The notes beneath the pieces were generated by a model. That model did not search any database. It saw only the letters and a list, made by a program, of their open reading frames with translations, and was not told where the DNA came from. This document shows positions 1 through 5,282 of a DNA stretch of 8,056 nucleotides, piece after piece (the stretch's first letter is position 1; each line of letters starts with the position of its first letter). Position numbers and translations under genes: made by a program. Source of the stretch: Burkholderiaceae bacterium (lineage in GTDB: Bacteria > Pseudomonadota > Gammaproteobacteria > Burkholderiales > Burkholderiaceae); assembly GCA_017998575.1 (NCBI GenBank), contig JAGOCV010000178.1, positions 1 through 8,056 of the forward strand, read 5' to 3'.

Positions 1-193
1 GGTCGTAGCGGACCTTGATGCCGGTTTCCTTCTCGAAATTGCGGATCGTGTCCTCGGCGATGTAGTCGCCCCAGTTGTAGATGTTGAGGACTTTCTCCTC
101 CTGGGCATGCGCGGCGGTAACGCCAGCCATCGTCATGACGGCCACGGCCATCGCGGCCAGATGGCGCGCGAGATGCGTCGAAGTCAGTTTCAT
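1..193 (-). CDS. Periplasmic polyamine (putrescine/spermidine)-binding protein, PotF/PotD type, N-terminal part
   Basis: This is the start of a solute-binding protein for a polyamine ABC importer; its 3' end lies beyond the left edge, leaving 64 codons. Residues 1-30 form a Sec signal peptide: a short basic start, a hydrophobic Ala/Val/Met core, and a likely signal peptidase I site after AHA (about residue 30). The mature start, [18 protein letters not shown] followed by [13 protein letters not shown], is the typical opening of PotF/PotD proteins. In that family the Trp and Asp of the NW-x-DY segment line the ligand pocket; here they are W41 and D43. It resembles PotF (putrescine) more than PotD, but ligand choice cannot be settled from this fragment. 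The ATG at 193 is preferred over the in-frame ATG at 199 because GAAAGGA (199-205) sits 5 bases upstream of it. It follows ubiB by 66 bases and is probably a separate transcription unit. Confidence 0.88.
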   Translation of the reverse strand, partial: MKLTSTHLARHLAAMAVAVMTMAGVTAAHAQEEKVLNIYNWGDYIAEDTIRNFEKETGIKVRYD

Positions 194-232
194 GAGCATC
201 CTTTCTTCAGGGGGAACATCGGGGCGGCCCGG

Positions 233-263
233 ATTATCCCCGGCCCTCCGCGCCCGCGGTCAG
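233..263 (-). promoter_or_regulatory. Candidate promoter for the polyamine-binding protein gene
   Basis: Reading the minus strand, GATAAT (238 to 233) matches the sigma-70 -10 consensus at five of six bases. CTGACC (263 to 258), which overlaps the ubiB stop codon, matches the -35 consensus at four of six. The spacer is 19 bases, longer than the usual 16-18, which weakens the call. Transcription would begin around 226, giving a leader of about 33 bases with the ribosome-binding site near its end. This fits an independent start for the transport gene, but it rests on consensus matching alone. Confidence 0.3.
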
Positions 264-1825
264 AAAAACCGTACGCGGGTGAAGACAAGCATCACCACCA
301 GACCCAATACAAATCCCATGCCAACGTAGCCCAGCGCGGCCAGCAGGCGGTTGGTGCGGCGCTGCTCGGCAATCAACACATCGAGATCGCGCCGGTACTC
401 GGCGGGCCGCTCGCTCAGGTAGGCATGCATCAGGCGCGGCAGCTCGGGCAGCAGCTTGGCCCAGCGCGGCGCCTCAGCCTTGAACTGGCGCCAGAAGCGT
501 TTGGGGCCGACCTGATCGATCATCCATTTCTCGAGGAACGGCTTGGCGGTGCTCCAGAGGTCGAGCTCGGGGTCGAGCTGGCGGCCCAGGCCCTCGATGT
601 TGAGCAGCGTCTTCTGCAGCAGCACCAGCTGGGGCTGGATCTCGACGTGGAAGCGGCGCGAGGTCTGGAACAGCCGCAGCAGCACCATGCCCAGCGAAAT
701 CTCGCGCAGCGGCCGGTCGAAGTAGGGCTCGCAGACGGCGCGGATCGCGGCCTCGAGCTCATCCACGCGGGTATCGCGCGGCACCCAGCCGCTTTCCACA
801 TGCAGCTCGGCCACCCGCTTGTAGTCGCGGCGGAAGAAGGCCGTGAAGTTCTGCGCCAGGTACTCCTTGTCGAACTCCGTCAGCGTGCCGACGATGCCGA
901 AATCGAGCGAGATGTAGCGCCCGAAAGTCTCGGGTTCGATGCTGACCTGGATGTTGCCCGGGTGCATGTCGGCGTGGAAGAAGCCGTCGCGGAACACCTG
1001 GGTGAAGAAGATGGTGACGCCGTCACGCGCGAGCTGCGGAATGTTGACGCCCGCCTGGCGCAGCCGCTGCAGCTGGCTGATGGGCACGCCCTTCATGCGC
1101 TGCATGACGATGACCTCGGGATGGCACCAGTCCCAGTACATCTCGGGAATCAGCACCAGGCCGAGGTCGGCCATGTTGCGGCGCAACTGCGTGGCGTTGG
1201 ATGCCTCGCGCACCAGGTCGAGTTCGTCGTGCAGGTATTTGTCGAACTCGGCCACCACGCGCTGGGGCTTGAGCCGCTTGCCGTCGGCGGACAGGCGCTC
1301 CACCCAGCCGGCCATCATGCGCATGAGGGCCAGGTCGTTCTCGATCACCGGCAGCATGCCGGGCCGCAGCACCTTGACGGCCACCTCGCGCTCCTGGCCG
1401 CTGCGGTCGCGCAACACGGCGAAGTGCACCTGGGCAATGGAGGCGCTGGCCACCGGCACATGATCGAACTGCACGAAGATGTCGCCGACCGACCGGCGGA
1501 AGGCGCGCTCGATGGTGGCAACCGCGATGCCTGGGTCGAACGGCGGCACGCGGTCCTGCAACAGTGCCAGCTCGTCGGCGATGTCGGGCGGCAGCAGGTC
1601 GCGCCGGGTCGACATGACCTGGCCGAACTTCACGAAGATGGGGCCCAGCCGCTCCAGCGCTTCCCGCAGCCGCTGGCCGCGTGGCGCGCGCAGGTCCCGG
1701 CCCACCGACACGACGCGGGCCAGAAGGCGGATCCAGGGTTTCTGGAAGCTGGTGAGAACGAGCTCGTCGAGCCCGTAGCGCAGGGCGATCCAGACGATGA
1801 ACGCGCCGCGCACGAAACGCTTCAT
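260..1825 (-). CDS. ubiB: UbiB, ABC1/ADCK-family kinase-like ATPase of aerobic ubiquinone biosynthesis
   Basis: UbiB is a membrane-bound atypical kinase-like protein needed for ubiquinone synthesis. The family is thought to act as an ATPase that helps extract or deliver lipid intermediates. The 521-residue product has the family signature throughout: the KxGQ motif (KFGQ, 66-69), the Ala/Ser-rich nucleotide loop (ASASIAQVH, about 126-134), the VAVK lysine (K151), the ExD motif (E201, D203), the catalytic segment HADMHPGN (284-291, D286) and the DFG metal-binding motif (308-310). One strong C-terminal membrane helix spans about 494-516. E. coli UbiB has about 546 residues and two C-terminal helices, so the tail here is slightly shorter. 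The ATG at 1825 is chosen because AAGGTG (1831-1836) lies 5 bases upstream and the protein then opens with MKRFVRG. The open frame continues upstream to 1987, but that part is Arg/Pro-rich and overlaps ubiJ. It follows ubiJ by 40 bases, so it is probably co-transcribed. Confidence 0.96.
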   Translation of the reverse strand: MKRFVRGAFIVWIALRYGLDELVLTSFQKPWIRLLARVVSVGRDLRAPRGQRLREALERLGPIFVKFGQVMSTRRDLLPPDIADELALLQDRVPPFDPGIAVATIERAFRRSVGDIFVQFDHVPVASASIAQVHFAVLRDRSGQEREVAVKVLRPGMLPVIENDLALMRMMAGWVERLSADGKRLKPQRVVAEFDKYLHDELDLVREASNATQLRRNMADLGLVLIPEMYWDWCHPEVIVMQRMKGVPISQLQRLRQAGVNIPQLARDGVTIFFTQVFRDGFFHADMHPGNIQVSIEPETFGRYISLDFGIVGTLTEFDKEYLAQNFTAFFRRDYKRVAELHVESGWVPRDTRVDELEAAIRAVCEPYFDRPLREISLGMVLLRLFQTSRRFHVEIQPQLVLLQKTLLNIEGLGRQLDPELDLWSTAKPFLEKWMIDQVGPKRFWRQFKAEAPRWAKLLPELPRLMHAYLSERPAEYRRDLDVLIAEQRRTNRLLAALGYVGMGFVLGLVVMLVFTRVRFF

Positions 1826-1865
1826 GCCAGCACCTTCGAGGGGCCGGCGGCGATGGTGCGGAGGA

Positions 1866-2429
1866 TCATTCCGGACGCTCGCCCGCTTCGGCCGACGGCG
1901 TGGTCGCGCGTCCGGCCTTCGCGACGAAGCCGCGCAAGGCGCCGGCCAGTCCCCGCGCGGCCTGCGCCACGGAATGCGCCGGCGCATCGCCGATCACACG
2001 CGCCAAATCATCCTCGACGTCCCAGCGGACGTTGTCGACCAGCCAGTTGACCTCGGCGGCGAGTTGAACGTCACCCGAGATACGCACCGCAGGCTTCTCG
2101 CCGGCCAGCGCCGCACGCGCCAGCGCGGCGGGCGACTCGTCGGTGACAGCCAGGGTGAGGTCGGCCACCGCATGGGCCGGCGCGCGCTCGAGCAGGCCGG
2201 CCGGCGTGGCGGCCAGCAACATGTGGAACTGACGCCATTCGATGCGCACCACCTTGCCGCGCTGGCGCGCCAGGCGCTCTTGCGCCTGAGCCTCCTGGCC
2301 CAGCACGTGGTTGAGGAACAGCACCGCCCGGTGCTGGAGCTCGTCGATCAGCCATGCGGGGGGCTGCAGCGATTCGCTGGCGCGGCGGGCGAGATCGTCC
2401 AGAAAAGCGAAGGGGGATGGTGTGACCAT
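1866..2429 (-). CDS. ubiJ: UbiJ, SCP2-domain accessory factor of ubiquinone biosynthesis
   Basis: UbiJ (formerly YigP in E. coli) is a non-enzymatic member of the Ubi complex; its SCP2-like domain is thought to hold hydrophobic ubiquinone intermediates for the modifying enzymes. The 187-residue product has the expected layout. A short N-terminal helix region ([20 protein letters not shown]) is followed by an SCP2-type fold with alternating strands around residues 60-130 ([12 protein letters not shown], then [10 protein letters not shown] and [30 protein letters not shown]), and a charged tail. E. coli UbiJ has about 201 residues. Its position directly before ubiB matches the enterobacterial order and supports the call, since SCP2 proteins are weakly conserved. 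ATG 2429 is favoured over the in-frame TTG at 2447 because MVTPSPF matches my memory of related starts. The start codon lies inside a strong hairpin (2412-2434), which could affect its translation. Confidence 0.88.
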   Translation of the reverse strand: MVTPSPFAFLDDLARRASESLQPPAWLIDELQHRAVLFLNHVLGQEAQAQERLARQRGKVVRIEWRQFHMLLAATPAGLLERAPAHAVADLTLAVTDESPAALARAALAGEKPAVRISGDVQLAAEVNWLVDNVRWDVEDDLARVIGDAPAHSVAQAARGLAGALRGFVAKAGRATTPSAEAGERPE

Positions 2430-2434
2430 CCCCC
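2412..2434 (-). promoter_or_regulatory. Perfect 10-bp hairpin covering the ubiJ start codon
   Basis: On the minus strand the arms are GGGGGATGGT and ACCATCCCCC, separated by the loop CAC. The ten pairs are all Watson-Crick, seven of them G-C. The structure contains the ubiJ ATG (2429-2427), the G-run just before it and the first codons. A pyrimidine stretch follows (TTCGCTTTTCT, 2411 to 2401). It lies 53 bases after the stop of the Tim44-like gene. Two readings are possible: an imperfect intrinsic terminator or attenuator for the upstream transcript, or an mRNA structure hiding the ubiJ start. The T-run is interrupted by C and G, so termination would be partial at best. The symmetry is seen directly; its function is inferred. 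Confidence 0.55.
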
Positions 2435-2486
2435 GATTATTCCCCAAGCACCCTGTCGGACGGGACGCCGCCCGAGCGGACCCGGG

Positions 2487-3485
2487 TCACTGGAGGGCTT
2501 GCACGCCCGCCACCAGCCAGCCGCTGCCGCCGCTCTTGGGCTTGGTCATGTTCCAGACCTCGCGGAACGGGCTCGGGCCAGCCGAAGGCTGCTCGCGGAT
2601 CATCCCGGAGAACTCCACGCTGGCCATGTAGTCCTGGCCCAGGTCCTCGATGCCCAGCAGGCGGGCTTCGATCATGACCACGTCGGTCTTGTTGGGTTGT
2701 CCACCGAGGTGCGCCTCGCGTTCGGACAGCTGCACGCGGATCTCGTCGACCATGTCGTCGGTCATCATCGAGCGCAGCGTCGCGATGTCTGCGCGATCCC
2801 AGGCCTCCTGAAGCGTCACGAAATTGCGCTTCGCAGCGCCCAGAAAGCCTTGCGTGTCGAAGTCCGCCGGCACACCCCAGCCCTGGGCACCCGACAGCGC
2901 CGAGCCGATGGCGACGGCACCACCTCCACCGCGCAAGCTGGACGCATCGAACGCCATGCTGTTGCGTTCCCACGGGCGGGCCGAGGCGTCGTTGCCCACG
3001 GTTTCGGGGCGGTATTGGCGCAGCGATGCCGGTTGAGTAGGCGCGCTGCCCGCGGCACCCGCGCCTTGGTAGGCCAGGCCACCCGTGCCGGCGCCGGACG
3101 GTCGGCGCGAGCGCATCACCATGCCGATGACGGCCATGACGGCGAAAGCCAGAAGCGCGATCAGCAGGATGTTGCCGAAGGCTTCGCCCAGGCCAAGCGA
3201 GCTGGCCAGCCAGGCCAGGCCCAGGCCGGCCGCGAGGCCGCCGAGCATGGCGCCCCAGGGCTTGCGGGCGGCAGCGGCGGCAGGCGCTGCGGCGGCCGCC
3301 GGCGCCTGGCGGGCTGCGGCGTTCTGCTGGGCCGGCGCGGCGGATTGCGAGGGAGGCGGCGAGGCCGGCTGCGTCACGTTGTTCGACTGGCGGCCGAACG
3401 ACTTGCCACCGCCCATGCGGCGGGCTTCGGCTTCGGTCGATGCGAGCACGATCACGCACACGAGCAGAGCGGTCAGGAACTTCAT
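2487..3485 (-). CDS. Tim44-like domain protein, membrane-anchored
   Basis: This 332-residue product has a signal peptide or N-terminal anchor (1 to about 20, MKFLTALLVCVIVLASTEA), a basic glycine-rich stretch (RRMGGGKSFGR), and a low-complexity Ala/Pro/Gln linker (about 41-75). Two hydrophobic segments follow (about 77-99 and 103-124, ending in RSRR), then a Gly/Ala/Ser-rich linker. The C-terminal globular domain (about 205-332) has the Tim44 pattern: FLGAAKRNFVTLQEAWDRAD, the MTDDMVDEI helix, a strand set beginning TDVVMIEARLLGIE, and a final FREVWNMTKPKSG segment. Mitochondrial Tim44 links the import motor to the inner membrane and binds lipid; the bacterial proteins have no settled role. 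It sits 61 bases after ubiE and 57 before ubiJ, in the same direction, which suggests a job connected with the membrane-side quinone machinery (inference). The start is ambiguous between 3485 and 3491. Confidence 0.85.
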   Translation of the reverse strand: MKFLTALLVCVIVLASTEAEARRMGGGKSFGRQSNNVTQPASPPPSQSAAPAQQNAAARQAPAAAAAPAAAAARKPWGAMLGGLAAGLGLAWLASSLGLGEAFGNILLIALLAFAVMAVIGMVMRSRRPSGAGTGGLAYQGAGAAGSAPTQPASLRQYRPETVGNDASARPWERNSMAFDASSLRGGGGAVAIGSALSGAQGWGVPADFDTQGFLGAAKRNFVTLQEAWDRADIATLRSMMTDDMVDEIRVQLSEREAHLGGQPNKTDVVMIEARLLGIEDLGQDYMASVEFSGMIREQPSAGPSPFREVWNMTKPKSGGSGWLVAGVQALQ

Positions 3486-3495
3486 GGTCATGGGG

Positions 3496-3502
3496 CCTCC
3501 TT
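3496..3502 (-). promoter_or_regulatory. Strong ribosome-binding site of the Tim44-like gene
   Basis: AAGGAGG on the minus strand is a near-perfect Shine-Dalgarno sequence. It lies 10 bases before the ATG at 3485 and 4 bases before the ATG at 3491 (the coding start reads ATGACCATGAAG). Spacing slightly favours 3485, and the shorter form gives a cleaner signal peptide start (MKFL). It also rules out the longer open frame reaching to 3566, which would overlap the end of ubiE. Confidence 0.75.
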
Positions 3503-3546
3503 CTTCAATCGGGAAAACGCTGCTGTCGGACGCTCTCGGCGCGTCG

Positions 3547-4278
3547 TCAGCACTTGATTCCAACATGAAGGGCGACCACGCCGCCCGTCATGTTGTGATA
3601 GTCCACATGGCCGAAACCACCTTCCTTCATCAGGGATTTGAGCGTCTCCTGGTCGGGATGCATGCGGATCGACTCGGCCAGATAGCGGTAGCTCGCCGCA
3701 TCGCCGGCCACGGCCTGCCCCAGCCGGGGCAGCACGTTGAACGAATACCAGTCGTAGGCGCGCTGGAGCGGGCGTGCAACGCGCGAGAACTCCAGCACCA
3801 GCAGCTTGCCGCGCGGCTTGAGCACGCGGTTCATCTCGGCCAGGGCGCGATCCTTGTGGGTCATGTTGCGCAGGCCGAACGCCACGCTCACGACGTCGAA
3901 GTGGTTGTCCGGGAATGGCAGCTTCTCGGCGTCGCACACCATGGTGGGCAACACCACGCCGGCGTCGAGCAGGCGGTTGCGGCCCTCGCGCAGCATGGCT
4001 TCGTTGATGTCGGTGTGCACCACCTGGCCGCTGGCACCGGCCTTCCTGGCGAAGGCCAGGGCCAGGTCGCCCGTGCCGCCCGCGATGTCGAGCACGCGCG
4101 AGCCTTCGCGAACACCGGAGACGAGCACCGAATACGCCTTCCAGGCGCGGTGCAGGCCGCCCGACATGAGGTCGTTCATGACGTCATAGCGCGAGGCCAC
4201 GGAGTCGAACACGCCACGCACGCGGCGGGCCTTGTCGGCCTCGTCGACCGTCTCGAAACCGAAATGGGTGGAGCTCAT
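3547..4278 (-). CDS. ubiE: UbiE, SAM-dependent C-methyltransferase of ubiquinone (and possibly menaquinone) biosynthesis
   Basis: UbiE adds the C-2 methyl group to the demethoxy-ubiquinol precursor, and in menaquinone makers also converts demethylmenaquinone to menaquinone. The 243-residue product (E. coli about 251) has the first family signature at 31-47 ([17 protein letters not shown]), SAM-binding motif I at 62-72 ([11 protein letters not shown]), the acidic ribose-binding position D90 in VHTDIN, the [14 protein letters not shown] segment (115-128), and the second signature at 151-165 ([15 protein letters not shown]). In the second signature the usual KPGG reads KPRG. The frame extends to 4320, but the ATG at 4278 gives the standard N-terminus ([11 protein letters not shown]) and only a weak GGA precedes it. 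No menaquinone genes are visible, so its ubiquinone role is the safer claim. It heads the Tim44-ubiJ-ubiB run. Confidence 0.97.
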   Translation of the reverse strand: MSSTHFGFETVDEADKARRVRGVFDSVASRYDVMNDLMSGGLHRAWKAYSVLVSGVREGSRVLDIAGGTGDLALAFARKAGASGQVVHTDINEAMLREGRNRLLDAGVVLPTMVCDAEKLPFPDNHFDVVSVAFGLRNMTHKDRALAEMNRVLKPRGKLLVLEFSRVARPLQRAYDWYSFNVLPRLGQAVAGDAASYRYLAESIRMHPDQETLKSLMKEGGFGHVDYHNMTGGVVALHVGIKC

Positions 4279-4392
4279 GCGTCCGATGCTAGGGCCGAAG
4301 GCGTGCACTCCCCTCGACAACCCCGCACCAGCAGCGGGAATTTGTGGGCATTTTGATGAAAGGCCGTGCAGCGCCGCGCCGCCCTGGCACGC
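4279..4392. other. Spacer between the DUF971 gene and ubiE
   Basis: This 114-base gap is the largest between genes in the window. On the minus strand it holds an A/T-richer patch (about 4339-4362), a 5-bp hairpin (CCCGC and GCGGG, 4338-4322, seven-base loop) and a weak TAGCAT element close to ubiE. I find no -35/-10 pair with acceptable spacing and no hairpin followed by a T-run, so neither a promoter nor a terminator is called. A promoter for ubiE would be most likely here. Confidence 0.4.
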
Positions 4393-4812
4393 TCAGCCGT
4401 GGCCTGAACAACCGCGGGCGGCGGATGCCGGCGGCAGGCTGACATCGCGCGACGCGCCCGCCGCGGCGAGGCGCGCCTCGTAGTCGGCCCACAGTTCGGC
4501 CTGGCGCGAACCCAGCTCGTAGAGCAGGTCCCACGAGAAGATGCCGCTGTCGTGGCCGTCGGAAAAGCGCGGCTGCACGGCGTAGTTGCCCACCGGCGAC
4601 AGGGCGTCGATGCCAACCTCCCGCTTGCCGGTCTGCAGCGTCTCCTGCCCCGGGCTGTGGCCCTGCACCTCGGCCGAGGGCGAGAACACGCGCATCAGCT
4701 CGAACGGGATGAAGAAGTGCGCGCCGTCAGAGAACGCGATCTCGAGCCGGCGGCTGCGGCCGTGCAGCGTGAGCGCCTGCGGCACGGGGGCCCCGGGCTT
4801 GAGGCCGGCCAT
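4393..4812 (-). CDS. DUF971 protein (gamma-butyrobetaine hydroxylase-like N-terminal domain)
   Basis: This stand-alone 139-residue protein consists of the DUF971 domain, which is also found at the N-terminus of gamma-butyrobetaine hydroxylase, where it binds zinc. Recognisable family segments are FELMRVFSPSAEVQGH (37-52), the LQTGKREV stretch (59-66), PVGNYAVQP (73-81) and FSDGHDSGIFSWDLLYELG (83-101). H51, D85 and H87 are conserved in the family as I remember it. The last 30 residues are a loose, divergent tail ending in Cys-Ser-Gly-His-Gly. No catalytic oxygenase domain follows, so it is not itself a hydroxylase. The biochemical role of stand-alone DUF971 is unknown. Its ATG overlaps the HIT gene stop by one base (TGATG), with GGAGG (4820-4824) seven bases upstream, which indicates coupled translation. 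The open frame continues far upstream, but only across the HIT gene in another frame. ubiE follows after 114 bases. Confidence 0.9.
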   Translation of the reverse strand: MAGLKPGAPVPQALTLHGRSRRLEIAFSDGAHFFIPFELMRVFSPSAEVQGHSPGQETLQTGKREVGIDALSPVGNYAVQPRFSDGHDSGIFSWDLLYELGSRQAELWADYEARLAAAGASRDVSLPPASAARGCSGHG

Positions 4813-5282
4813 CAGTGCGCCTCCACGGGTTGCGCCAGGCCGGCGGCAGCCAGCGCACGCACCATCGCAGCTTCTACCGCCGGCAGCGCCGACTGCAGCG
4901 CCGCCAGTCGTTCCGCCGGCGCCGTGCGCACGGCCGGCGCCCACAGGGTTGCGGGAAAACGGCTGTCCCATTCGTGGCGTGCAATGACATGCCAGTGCAG
5001 GTGCGGCACCATGTTGCCGAGCGCGGCGAGGTTGATCTTGGCCGGACGCAGCGCGGCGGGCAGGTGATCGAGCAACGCCTGCTCCACACAGACCACGGCG
5101 TCCATGCAGGCCTGCCGTTCGGCGGGCGAGAGTTGCGACAGCTCCGCCACGTGCGCCTGCCAGACAACACGGTAGAACGCCGGGAAGCCCTCCTCTGCCG
5201 CCCGGATCACACGCAGCTGCGAACCCCGCGCCAGCAGTACGCCGCCCGGACCTTCGCAGAGCGGACAGGCGGAGCCGGCCAT
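4812..5282 (-). CDS. HIT-family (histidine triad) nucleotide-binding protein
   Basis: HIT proteins hydrolyse or transfer nucleotidyl groups from substrates such as AMP-lysine, dinucleoside polyphosphates or adenylylated compounds. The triad is HLHWHVI at 94-100, with H96 as the expected nucleophile that becomes nucleotidylated. An N-terminal CPLC (C6, C9), with H44 in WQAHVAEL and H94, matches the zinc site of HIT proteins with a CxxC start, by analogy with the Bacillus subtilis Hit protein. The helix LSPAERQACMDAVV and the strand PAKINLAALGN before the triad also fit the fold. The protein has 156 residues with an Ala-rich C-terminal helix. Substrate is unknown. Its ATG overlaps the stop codon of the flavoprotein gene (TGATG), and no strong ribosome-binding site is visible there, so translation probably depends on ribosomes arriving from upstream. 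It is not the GalT or FHIT branch as far as I can tell. Confidence 0.92.
   Translation of the reverse strand: MAGSACPLCEGPGGVLLARGSQLRVIRAAEEGFPAFYRVVWQAHVAELSQLSPAERQACMDAVVCVEQALLDHLPAALRPAKINLAALGNMVPHLHWHVIARHEWDSRFPATLWAPAVRTAPAERLAALQSALPAVEAAMVRALAAAGLAQPVEAH

Noticed and set aside
107..2050. 647-codon open frame on the plus strand opposite ubiB
   Set aside because: It lies exactly antisense to ubiB and part of ubiJ, has no recognisable domain and is rich in His, Gln, Ala and Arg, as expected when the reverse complement of a G+C-rich gene is read. Its length reflects base composition.
2436..2441. AATAAT as a -10 element for ubiJ
   Set aside because: No -35-like sequence exists at 15-19 bases upstream, and the start of transcription would fall on the ATG itself.
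1797..3557. 586-codon open frame on the plus strand opposite ubiJ and the Tim44-like gene
   Set aside because: It crosses two well-supported minus-strand genes and the gap between them, has no family features, and shows the same biased composition as other antisense frames.
4322..4338. Small hairpin CCCGC/GCGGG before ubiE as a terminator
   Set aside because: Only five pairs with a seven-base loop and no T-run on the minus strand; such stems are frequent by chance in G+C-rich DNA.
3085..4356. 423-codon open frame on the plus strand opposite ubiE
   Set aside because: It is antisense to ubiE and the start of the Tim44-like gene, with low-complexity Ala/Arg content and no conserved motif.
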